The notes under the pieces: model-generated
Databases searched by the model: none
Told to the model about the DNA's origin: nothing
What the model saw: only the letters and a program-made list of their open reading frames with translations
Position numbers and translations under genes: made by a program
DNA from: Rhyacophila brunnea
Taxonomy: Eukaryota; Arthropoda; Insecta; Trichoptera; Rhyacophilidae
DNA length: 64,000 nucleotides
Assembly: GCA_022495005.1 (NCBI GenBank)
Contig: JAGYXB010001002.1
Location: 2,108,001 to 2,172,000 of the forward strand
Direction of reading: 5' to 3'
In this document: piece by piece, positions 12,801 to 23,800 of the stretch
Layout: each line of letters starts with the position of its first letter
How positions within the stretch are numbered: the first letter of the stretch is position 1

Positions 12801-14391
12801 AGCAGACACGTTGTGGGATAAGCACAAAGATTCAATGACTGACGATATATTGCATCGAATTTGTACACGGTGCAACGATCTAACGACTACATTCAGTGAC
12901 GCTATGTACAATGAAGCATTGATTACTATCGATGATCTTTGCGTTGTCATTGCCAATTTACCACTCAGTCATTTCGGTATGAGTTCGCCAAATCGAAATA
13001 CTTCTGATTTAATGGACACCGAAATGAATCGTGAACTGCAGTACGATACTGCAGAAATGGCAGCGATTGTTACTCGCCCCACTACTGACTCATGAACAAA
13101 AAATCATTTACGACCGCATTATGCTGGCAGTTTTGGCGGGACAAGGTGGATTCTTTTTTTTGGATGCACCAGGTGGAACTGGCAAAACATTTATCATTTC
13201 GCTAATTCTCGCCAAAATACGATCAAATAATGGCATTGCATTGGCTGTTGCATCATCTGGCATTGCAGCAACTTTATTGGATGGAGGCAAAACAGCTCAT
13301 TCAGCATTTAAGCTGCCACTGAATATTCATAATAACCCAGACGCAATGTGCAATATAAAAAAACAATCGTCCATGTGCTGAAAAAATGCAAAATTATCAT
13401 CTGGGATGAATGCACTATGGCACACAAACATTCTCTTGAGGCGTTGAACAGAACACTTAAAGATATAAAAAACAACGACAAACTATTCGGCGGCACTCTA
13501 TTATTCCTTTCAGGTGATTTCAGACAAACACTTCCCATCATTCCACGTTCAACGTACGCTGATGAGATCAACGCTTGCTTGAAATCATCGCCACTGTGGC
13601 GTAATGTTGAAAAGGTCCAGCTAAAAATAAACATGCGCGTGCAAATGTTACAAGATCCATCTGCTGACACATTCTCGAACCAATTGTTAGATATCGGCGA
13701 TGGAAAAGTTGCTGTCTATGAAAATACTGGATGCATAAAATTGCCCACTAATTTCTGCAGAATCGTTGATTCGCAAAATGCTCTCATTGACCGCATATTT
13801 CCCGATGTACGCACACAATACATAAATCATGCGTGGCTAGCAGAAAGAGCCATTTTGGCAGCAAAAAATGTGGACGTTGACGATTTAAACTTCAAGATAC
13901 AGCAGTCATTGCCAGGCGATTTGGTATCATACAAATCGATCGATACAGTTTGCGATGTCAACGAAGCTGTAAATTATCCAACAGAGTTTTTGAACTCACT
14001 GGATTTACCAGGCATGTCAACACACCTTCTACGACTGAAAGTTGGATCTCCGGTTATTTTACTTCGGAATTTGAACCCACCACGGCTGTGCAATGGCACG
14101 CGATTGGCCATTAAAAAATTGATGAAAAACATTATCGAAGCCACCATTTTGAATGGCAAATTCCAAGCCGAAAATGTTTTGCTGCCACGAATTCCAATGA
14201 TTCTTACAGACGTGCCAATTGAATTCAAACGCGTTCAATTTCCTATTAGATTGGCATTCACAATGACAATCAATAAGTCGCAAGGCCAAACTATGTCTGT
14301 TTGCGGCTTAGATCTGGGCACACCATGTTTTTCACACGGACAATTGTACGTGGCATGTTCTCGCGTGGGCAAACTATCGAGCTTAGCGTAG
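9882..14391 (+). pseudogene. Helitron Rep-helicase (RepHel), broken, copy 1
   Basis: RepHel nicks and unwinds DNA for rolling-circle transposition. The ATG at 9882 is preferred over 9810, because a TG run and an acceptor-like ttacag lie between them. In order: a Gln/Arg-rich N-terminus, a Cys/His region (CPHCHALKFKHESAGMCC), the Helitron-like N domain, the HUH motif in LPHAHILIW (codons 11657-11665), the paired tyrosines in YICKYVNKG (12074-12076 and 12086-12088), and a PIF1-type SF1 helicase with Walker A GGTGKT (13172-13189), Walker B IIWDE (13405-13410), LSGDFRQTLPI, and the late motif TINKSQGQT. Lesions: TAG at 11846-11848, a lost base near 12304, 5 bases lost near 13076, 7 lost near 13375, and a scrambled end after 14380. 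An intron (11014-11096) must be removed. Confidence 0.92.
11014..11096 (+). other. GT-AG intron inside the Helitron Rep reading frame
   Basis: An 83-base insert begins GTAATT and ends GTTACAG. Removing it joins DPATG to AETNKKVSSMDFYAYR in one frame, which is the order expected in Helitron Rep proteins. Left in, the frame shifts and stops at 11118-11120. Within the intron, an 18-base unit (gaattaatatttatgaat) is present twice in tandem with small changes. Copy 2 has lost this region, so it cannot show whether the intron is shared. Confidence 0.8.
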
Positions 14392-14677
14392 AGAGTTAGC
14401 TAAAGACGGACTGACAAAAAATATTGTACACTCAATTGCTCTTCAAAATTAATATTGATTTTCTTTATTTCATTTTCCTACTATAGGATAAAAAAATTAT
14501 AATTTTTTTTCACTTTACATTTAACTTTTAAGAGATCAAACAATGAATATGTTATCGGCGGTCATCGTCTACAGTGCTCCATTCCTCTTTCTGTCATAGA
14601 TATCATCCCCACACACTTACAATACATTCGTTATTTTTTATTTAACAACCAAAATATTTACTAGAAATAATTTAGAT

Positions 14678-14706
14678 GGCAGAACAACGTTTGCCGGGTC
14701 AGCTAG
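14678..14706 (+). terminator. Helitron 3' terminal hairpin and CTAG end (copy 1)
   Basis: GGCAGA (14678-14683) can pair with TTTGCC (14690-14695), with one G-T pair, across the loop ACAACG. Seven bases later comes CTAG (14703-14706) and a host T. This is the signal that ends rolling-circle transfer in Helitrons. The same hairpin ends copy 2 at 61720-61748. Confidence 0.85.
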
Positions 14707-14810
14707 TAATATATAAAAGGATGACAATGATGAAATAATTATTAAGGTTTCAACATAAATAACTAGATAGTATTATCAAGGGAATACATTTTATGAAAAT
14801 GTTTACTATG

Positions 14811-15302
14811 TGTGGGGGTCAATAACCCCAGGCCATGTCAGCAAATGGTCTGTGATTACAACAACGTGGTAATCAGCGAATTGCTCAATTAACACATATC
14901 ACTTCATCGATGGTCAACACATTCTGCAAATGTGACATACGTCAGTGAAGGTCGAGAACCCCAAGCCTTGTCAGCGAAAAGGGGCAGACAGCATATTACC
15001 CAACTGTGACTTACATCAATAATAGCTTGCCGCAATTTATCGAATATTCATTTCAATAAATACAGAGTCACGGTTGATTGGATATGGCACTTACATGCCA
15101 CCAACATGCCTCGGAAGGTAGTACTCACTAAGAAAACGCCTCGAACTGAGAAGACCTCACCGCGCGTTACTCTGCACGGTAACTTTGCAGCTGTCACTGT
15201 ATTTATCGATCAGTCAGTAAACGCTCACCTTGGTCCCCTCGACAACCTTCGGTCTTTTCATTCTCACCATCATCACTCCCAAAGTGGTGACCCGACGTGA
15301 TC
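14811..15302 (+). mobile_element. Gypsy-type LTR remnant with tRNA-Trp primer-binding site
   Basis: The block begins tgtgggggtcaataacccc, is less AT-rich than its surroundings, and has AATAAA at 15055-15060. Right after it lies tggtgacccgacgtgatc (15285-15302), which is the complement of the insect tRNA-Trp 3' end with one C missing. That primer use is known for CsRn1-like Gypsy elements. No gag or pol follows, so this is a 5' LTR plus primer site left by deletion, not a complete retroelement. The small frame at 15106-15300 is an LTR artefact. Exact LTR ends are uncertain. Confidence 0.6.
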
Positions 15303-16636
15303 ATCGAAGCCAAGATCGCCACTGCCATATTATAAATGCGGTTACTTAATTTAGATATTTTTTAATAATATAAGTGTCATCAAAATGGTAGTTAGAGATA
15401 TAATTTGCCGTTATCATTATGTGTAACGTGCTTCATAACAAAATGACATTTTTCGCACTAATGTCTTGAAAAATGTGCGTCTGAGATTTCATATTTCTGC
15501 TTTTGAGAGTTGTGTGAAATAAAATGTGGGGCGGATTTTTTCACTGAGGCTATTTATCTTGTGATGTCACTTGTGAAAACTCGTGATCTTGTGTAGTTGA
15601 TGAGGTTTGTTTTAGGAGAAATCGCAAAAAGTTTTGCAGAATGATTCCCGCGAGAATAGTTTCGCCATATCACTGAAGAGTTTACTTGCTAACGATACTT
15701 GGAATGTATAAAAAATTAGAAGTGCTCATAGCCTATGTAGATAAAAAGTACATTTAGTATATTTTATTTCGTTTGAAAGCTTTTAAATCGCGCCTTTTAA
15801 AGCTTCCGATTAGATGCCGGGCACATCTGGATGATTTGTGATGTTACCGAGGAAACTTTTATGAATAATAAAATCAATGAATATTACACTTTCATGTAAG
15901 TTTATTTATACAATCAAAGATATTATTAAGAAAAATCGACACAATAATAAAAGAACAGTAAAATTTAAAAATAAAATCATTTATTTTTTAATCTCAATAA
16001 TAAAAATATTAACTATCTATATTAATAAAAAAATATTTTTATAATAAATTATAATGCATTTTTTTCTTATTAAATCATTGATTATATTTTTAATAATTAT
16101 GACAATTTAAAAGAAAAAAACAAAATATATTTATTTATAAAATGTAATAACGTCCTGATATCCACTACATATAAAATATTTCTATATTTATATACACACA
16201 ATAATTAGGTTATATTCCACAACAGTAATATTGTGAAAATATTAATATTATACGAAACTTATTAATGTGAAAATGAAACATGTGTTGTTAATATTTTTTA
16301 AATGTGGTGAATATCAAGTGTGGGATAATTTTTAAATACAGTAAACTCTGAATTATTTTAAAAGAAAAAACAATATCTTCAATTTAAAATCCTGTTTTTC
16401 AAATACATTAAGTACTATATTATTTTTAAAACTTTTACAGTTTTAGTATTTAAATAAATAAATAAAAATATTTACATCATTCAAGTAGTTTTGTAATATT
16501 TTTTTTAAATTTTAATTAAAAATAGCAGTCCAGTGTTATGATGTTATAATAATTTTAGTCAGCTCGTAAAAAATGGTTGTCATTTAAATTGATAGCAGCT
16601 TATATTATGTCATTTATATTGTTGTCAGTAAATGCT
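15303..16636. other. Non-coding, extremely AT-rich
   Basis: Many A and T runs; no feature that I can support. It separates the LTR remnant from the MITE at 16637. Confidence 0.55.
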
Positions 16637-16911
16637 ACCGCCCATCACAACAGCCAGTCGGTGCAACTCAAGATGACGGCCACTAGATGAGCATAACCAC
16701 ACACAGTCTATGTGGATTGTGTACTCTTTGGGTATGCAAAGAGATGCAGTGGGGTAAAGCGGGGTACCGCTGCATAATAAGGTAACGTACGGTACGCACA
16801 AAGGTTAGAGGGGATCACAGTACGTTGATAACGGCTTTTGTTTAGCCCTACAACTTGCCGCTTGTAAGCCAATGCATCGCGTTGTATCGGCTGGCCGTCG
16901 TCATGGGCGGT
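16637..16911. mobile_element. MITE with 38-bp ACCGCCCAT inverted repeats
   Basis: The left arm starts ACCGCCCATCACAACAGCCA. The right arm read inward on the minus strand starts ACCGCCCATGACGACGGCCA. They align for about 38 bases (through ..GTGCAACTCAAGATG versus ..ATACAACGCGATG). The block is GC-rich against an AT-rich background. No coding frame is present and no clear target duplication was found. Confidence 0.75.
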
Positions 16912-17504
16912 CGCTCTTATAATAATCTTACAAATGATTGACTATAAATCTTCATTCCTACAAATCATCAATAAAAATAAAATCTTAAATAACGCACCAT
17001 TATAATTGGAATTAAACAGGAACTTTAATAACCTGAGATATGTGGATTGTTTTATTCAGCCTTTGTAATGGGTAAATAAAATGTATACTTAGGTAGTTTT
17101 ACTTTAAAAACATAACAAATAATTGACAACAAAAATGGGAAATAAAAGAAAACTACAATTATTATTATTATATTTTAGTTTTAAGGTAAATAAAATGAAA
17201 ATTTTAAAACAATAGTCACCTTATTTTTATGAATAAGGAAAAGATAATTAATTTTATTCTTTAATGTCGTCTTCTGGGTGTATTTATAGCAATTTAAAAT
17301 TTTATAAGTATATAATTATTATTTCTTTTAGTACTTATATGGAATTATTTTGTAATTTCCAATATTTTTTTTAAATACCTAGACGTTAAATTACACAGTC
17401 ATAAAATTTGGCTATTTTTTTTAAATTATTGATTTGAACAATTATTTATTTACCTCGTGTTTCTATATTAGAAACAAACTAAATAAAAATCAATCTCAAT
17501 TCAA

Positions 17505-17510
17505 TTTATT
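17505..17510 (-). promoter_or_regulatory. Probable polyadenylation signal of the UNC93-like gene
   Basis: AATAAA on the minus strand lies about 35 bases after the TAA stop. In an AT-rich genome this hexamer is common, so its position is the main support. It would give a very short 3' UTR. Confidence 0.4.
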
Positions 17511-17544
17511 TTATAAACTATAAAATTGTTTCTACATTTGGTTA

Positions 17545-17852
17545 TTATTCAGTTTTATCATAACCATTATTGACTGTTCCGGATTGATTATCGCTTGTTA
17601 TAGCATTGTGACCATTTGCAGCCAAATGTTGCTTTTCTTTCCTAAGTTTTCGCAATTTTTTGATTTCGTCAACTTCGATGATGACGTAACCCACCATCCC
17701 AACTATCAACGTCACCAAAAGGATGTAAAGCTTAACACTTGTGCTAAGGTACGGAGAGTAGATATATGCGATGATAAAGCCAACGGATTCCCACAATCTG
17801 AAGTTACTGTAGGCCGCTTCTTCACGCTTTGGGAACAGAATACCGCACAAAG
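17545..17852 (-). CDS. UNC93-like last exon with natural stop
   Basis: The exon opens after ttttctag with two bases that finish an Ala codon, then 101 codons and TAA. It encodes LCGILFPKREEAAYSNFRLW, two helices (around VGFIIAYIYSPYLS and LYILLVTLIVGMVGYVIIE), and a Lys/Arg-rich then Asn/Gly/Ser-rich tail of about 40 residues that should be cytosolic. The 12.9-kb intron upstream (17853-30761) is the longest of the gene. The sense-strand frame over the same bases is only a shadow. Confidence 0.95.
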
Positions 17853-20800
17853 CTAGAAAATAATAAAAAATATAATGTAGTAAATGTTAAAAACTGAAAA
17901 ATTCTACATTTTGTGATGTAATTTTTTGGGTATGTTTATTAATACCATGTACAACCACGAACTGTATGCGATGTATGATGAAACCCCCAACGTCTCATAC
18001 CCAACCACCTAAGAGCTTTCTTTTTAACTACATAAACGTTGAGGCGTTAGAGGAAGCTTGCGGAAGTCCGGGTTGTTTTATAGAGGTGGCCAATAACTGC
18101 ATTGCGTTATAATAGCGATGATAGTTATGATTAATTAACTCAAGTAATACCATATAGACATTAGTATTAGTGACAATAATAAGTTTTTAATATACCTACT
18201 AATTTCATAATTTGGTCACTAAAAATCAGTAAATTTACTAAACTAAGATAAGTCTTTGTTCAACGAATAGATACATAGTAACATTATTAAAGTGATAAGA
18301 CTAAATGAGTACACGAAATATATAATGAAGGTAGATATAGAAACAGTTTTCATGTTACCTGTATATGTTATAGGTAAAATATGATTAAAACATTTAAGTA
18401 CAAAGTATGCCAGTAGGTAGGCATGCAAAATTATACGCATTTTATTCCAAATTTATAGCTCGTGAACATTGACAGAAAATAACGTTATTATTTGAATAGG
18501 AATGTTTATAATAATTTGATTATTTGGGCGTAATTTCTCCTCTTTCAAACAATATACACATTAATAATTACAATCTTTTTCAGTAATTTAAAAATTATTT
18601 TTTCGTGGAATATTTAAGTTTATTAGATCAACTAAAAAAATTTCGACAATTTTACACATTCAATTAATTACAAGGATTTTTGTGTTTTTTTTTTGTTGAA
18701 ATTGCTAGCTAATGTCTTTCTTTGGTGCCGTGGATATTGCACGTGGGATTATGCACAAAGGGAACCATGAACTGAATAAGTTTGGGAATCAATGGGTTAA
18801 ACAAAAAGTTAAAAATAAAAAAGTAGGTACACACGTGCAACTTAAAAATGTCAGACTGAAAACACGGATTGTTGTTAATTTACAATGTGTATATTTTTAT
18901 TTAAAAAATTATAATTTAAAAAGCGCTGTTGAGTAAAGTTTATGATCATTGCTAGTAACAAGAATCAGACAAAATGGAATAAATTTAATTCCCTAGATGA
19001 AAAGTAAACGATAAAAACTTTAGCGATCGTCAAGTAGTACAACGACGTAGTTTGAATCCACTACAAAGTTCATCTTAGGTACCAAGGTAAAGTTTTTAAG
19101 CATCAAAGTAAGCAACCAGACTCGGGCGACATCTGCTGTGAAAGCTTTGCTAGTTGGTAATAATTATGGTGAAGCTTTTATAAACTATACTAAAAAATAT
19201 GGTTATTTGATTAAATATACATTGCCATTATAGAATTCGGTATTTAATTTGGATTAAGTGTACAGTTCATAGTGTCACTGCACATATTATTTACTACATT
19301 ATTATTATGGACTAGATATTAATTATGTTAAATTCTAATGGATTTAAGTTTCTATTAGAATTTAAATTCAAATTCCATTAAGTATCTTTGGTCGATAGTG
19401 ATAATATTAATTGTGTTAATTGTATTTAGATAATGACACAATGTTGAGAATTTTTTTTTGGTTCTTGTCGGCTTAAGGGAAGCCAGCGGCGAACAAATTT
19501 TGAAAATCGCCGATATACCTGCTAGATTATTTTTTGTTAGGTTAAGTTGGCTTAGGTCAGGTAAGGTTAGGTTTTCTTTCTTGAATTTAGGAATTTTGCC
19601 AAAATCGGTTATGCATTCTGGCGAGGTTCTTGCCTGGCTTCCCGTAAACCGACTTGTACCGTTTTCTGTACTTTAATTAATTGTAATTATAATTAACCGA
19701 AAGCATGATTCTCTCCTCGCTAAAATACCCATCTATCAACCATTGTATTATTATAAAGTATGTTTATGATAATTAAACATACTGCTAGTCTAATGTAAAA
19801 GAAAGAATTTTTACTACGTAACTTTAATATTACTAAGTAAACTTTAGTAATCAACGAATATTTTTTTAAATCTTAAAGCAACATAAATTCTTTCTTTAAG
19901 AACGTGATATATTACAGTATTTATTATAATATTATTTTTATTCTTATTATGCGTAATAAAGTGGTAATAATTATTATATTAGACAATAGTAGCGTTCATA
20001 CTTTATTATTTTACTATTTTTTTGTGATGTTTATTGGTCTGAGATTTTCTCGAAAATACGATGTGTTATTTTAGGTTAACTGATTTTATAACATTTTCAT
20101 AAATTGACGATGTAAAAATATTGAACAGAAAAAAAAACAATTTAACCAAATTTATTTTTTGGCGAATTGTATGCCTAATAAATTTTGTTGATATCAAAAT
20201 ATTTCCAGGATGTCAAAGTTGAGCCCATAAAAAAATGTAGGAAATAAATTGTCGAAGATATAAAAATACTTACGAGTGGTGTGTACCGTCGTTATGTGAA
20301 TATTAATGAATATTTACGGAATACGGGGTATGTAAAATATTCAACGTTTTTCGTTTGTAAAATTTGGTATATTATGACATCAAACAAGCCCAAATGTATA
20401 CTTTAGGTAACCTTTATCCATATATTACAAATATTTAGCAATATAAATGTATATTATTATTTATTCATTAAGCGAATATAATAATATGTAACATTTTGTC
20501 ATTAATTTCAATATTGGCTTTGGTAAAACTAGATTTTTAACACAGATATAATATTTTTGTATTTATAATGGTTATACATCAGATCATCAGATATATTTTA
20601 ATTTTTTATAGCGTTTATTTCTAGCTTTCAAATAAAATCTGATAAACATTTTGTTTAAAGGGTGGTTATATTTAGCATAATTAACTTGAAAACACCTCAG
20701 ATAATATACCCACGAAAAAAAAAAGACATTTGAAAAAAATACGATGCTCGACGGGATTTGAACCCATATATCTACTGGTATCACGCCAATATGCTTTAAC

Positions 20801-23800
20801 CAATTAAGCTATGAGCCTCATACTTAATTGCGATAAGTTAACCTAGTGGATCTTACATGAAAGGGAATGGGACGATTTGACACCGCGAACTGGCCTCCGC
20901 CGATTGGCCTCCGGTTATTGGCCGCCGGTACAATCGGACACCGACCCAATTGGCCTCCGGGACGATCGGACGCCGGTACAATCGGGCGCCGACCCAATTG
21001 GACACCGGCCCAACTGGCCGCCGGGAGATTGGACGCCGCACGGCTGAATTAAATGCGCAAAGGAAAAGACCTACGTAACGATTTGGTAGAGAAAGTAGAC
21101 ACGACACTTTAATATGCTTCTATCTACTTAGTGGTTGTACCTTATACATTTTTCGCTTATTATTGATAATAATTATTACTTATGCTTTATCTTGTTTATA
21201 AAAAGAGAAGAATTCTTTCGTCGTCAGAACTTGAAGATGTGCATAATTAAGTAAGTAATTTATTGTGTATACCGTACCTATTCATATTAAAAAAAAATAT
21301 ATATTAATAATGAATTGGTTAGTGAAAATAATATCTTTCGGCGTTTTCTCGATTTCATGTTATTATAATTGAACTTTATATTTATTTATCATCCGTAAAT
21401 AAGTATTTTGAAGTTTATGAAATTACAAACAATATAAGTAGGTAAAATACTTGAAAGGTACCTACATATTACATTATATATTATATTATTGTTTGAAATG
21501 TGTTGGTCAATCGATTTTTAATAATTAGGTACAATTTATATTAATCAAGGCGTTTACTTAATAAATAAAATAAGTCTATAATAATTAACAAACTATACCG
21601 TATTCAGTACATACATGTATTCTGTACCTACATTATTATATATTATGTTGACAAAGCGAATTTGTTTGTATGTGCATATTATTATCAATAGACTATCGTT
21701 TGAAATATGTGTCAGGTATCTTCGGCTTAAAATTGCTTATTCCATTTTTATTACTAAACGTATTTTATAAAAAACGCGCTAACTCACATTAGATAAATTT
21801 CAAGAAAAGTTGACTAAAAAAATTCAGCACGGTGCATAGGTAAATGAATATTTTTTCATAGTGTGGTATATTTTTTTACATTATTTTTAAAATAACTGGA
21901 GTAGAGTGTACTAGATATTAATTTAAGTCGAAATGTTCATATGTTAAAAATTTATGCAATTATCGTTATATATCGTTATAAATAGGTCTCCACGTCTGTT
22001 CGTCGCAGAACAGAATATGTGATGTTTCATGATGCGGTGTATCGTGTTATTAACTTATTTGATGGCACCATTAAGGTTGATTTGTTTTTTATTAACTATG
22101 TCATGTTTGTGGACCTGTTAAATAGGTTAGATTTATAAATGTATTTATCATTTTACTCTAATATCTACATAAGCATATACTGTCTTTTCTACTTTCTTGT
22201 TATACTGGTTATTATTTTGTAATTAAGTCATTTTTATAATTTTGTTTAAATTACGTATTGTGGCGCATTGGCCAATTGCTGTAATACCGTTATACTCTTT
22301 CTAAATAAATAAATAAATAAATAATTACATTATTTCATTAGCTACCTATGTTAAAAAATATTAAAAATTAAAATGACATAATAATTAATATATTTCTTAC
22401 CTAAACAGCATTGTAGACGCTTTATGCTTAAACGATTTAATCGAAAAATATTGTTATAATTAATATTTATTGAGCGTTTTTACCATTTTTCAAATTATCA
22501 CTACGCCCTCATTTGCAGTAAATACTCCCTATGAATGATCTATAATGCAGCCAACCACACTTCTTGGCATCTGGCAGAGGAGCAATGAAACTCAACACTC
22601 ATTTTTACAACTCAATTTACGCGCGGCACGTATCTGCAACTAAATAATTTAGAATCTTCCTCTACTTAGACACGATCTCATCGAAAAACTTTGCTGGTAC
22701 TCACACTTACTTCAGACTACTCAGAATATAACTGTGGAGAGGGAAAACGGCGCCAATGAGGGAAGATGGTGTCGCATGTACTTAACGAGACTGTAACCGG
22801 TGTTGGAAAAACCTTTTTTATTTTTCTTTCGCCGATCGTTATGTTCCAATAAAAATACTTGATAATTCGTGATAATATTTACAATTTTTTTTATTACATC
22901 GTGACATTCACTTAAAAATCTGTGTCGCTATTTTATTTCTTTCAAATATTTATTTTTATTAAAATACAATAAAAAAATAAAGCAATTTTAATTAAACGTA
23001 AACAATAATAAATATTTCGAAAAAAATCCCAATTCGAGCGGTAGATTACTAAATTTCTAGTTTTGTTACTATATAGTAGATCACAGGCTATTTTTGAGGT
23101 TCAACATGAATGTCACATAGCAGCTATCCAATTATTGGTTTCAATTTAAAAGCACTTGCATGTATTATTACGTGCTGTTATATTTGGTCCTAGTATAATA
23201 ATTATGAAATTAAATATCATGTTTATAAAAATATAATATGTGGTCGGTTACTATACGAAAATAGCTGCATGATAATATATTTTACTGGTTAAATTCCTTA
23301 TCTCAAAAGTTTTTAAGCCAGAATTTTAATTTTACAGTAAAAACTTCCTAATTATACTTATCGTGTACGAATCTCAAGCGATACATGATAAAACTTTAAA
23401 ACACACAAAATTAGGGTGGCATGGAAATACGTAAAAAAATATAATTATACACACTATCATATTTAAAAAAATATCATATTCTGGTAATATGCAATTATTT
23501 ATTATCATAATATAGTGAAAATACTGAAATAAATTACTAAACAGTTTTTGTGTTCAAATAAATATCTTAAATATTAATTAAAAATTATAAATACTCTGTT
23601 TTAAATTAATCATATTAAGCATATTATTTGTTTTTCGATATTACATCTCTAATTAATGTACCTAATATTTTATTAAAACTATCCTTGTACCTATACTAAA
23701 AAAATATTTTAATCAAAAGAGTTTACTTAATTATATTATTTTTAATATCATTATAGATGAGTACTACAAGAATGCTAGAATGTAGACATTGAAAATCATT

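Larger units (their letters stand above)
9243..14706 (+). mobile_element. Helitron copy 1, full length (5464 bp)
   Basis: A rolling-circle transposon inserted between A and T. It begins TCTCTATATATATAAAAATC and ends with a short hairpin followed by CTAG before a host T. No target duplication is expected. It carries an internal 121-bp tandem duplication near the 5' end, a (TG)12 run, and a long Rep-helicase reading region. Its limits are confirmed by comparison with copy 2: similarity starts and stops at the same bases while the flanks differ. The coding region has one stop, several frameshifts and a scrambled end, so this copy cannot make a full protein. Confidence 0.95.

Noticed and set aside
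13974..14289. Minus-strand frames of 76-84 codons
   Set aside because: They are opposite the helicase C-terminus in wrong frames. The same shadows appear over copy 2.
15106..15300. 64-codon frame ending at a His-rich stretch
   Set aside because: It lies inside the LTR and primer site, where no protein is expected.
20744..20818. A functional tRNA gene
   Set aside because: The acceptor stem has two mismatches, the base before the anticodon is not T, and related copies with tails occur elsewhere.
20853..21107. Repetitive 84-codon minus frame and 61-codon plus frame
   Set aside because: Both are the expected product of a 16-base GC-rich tandem array.
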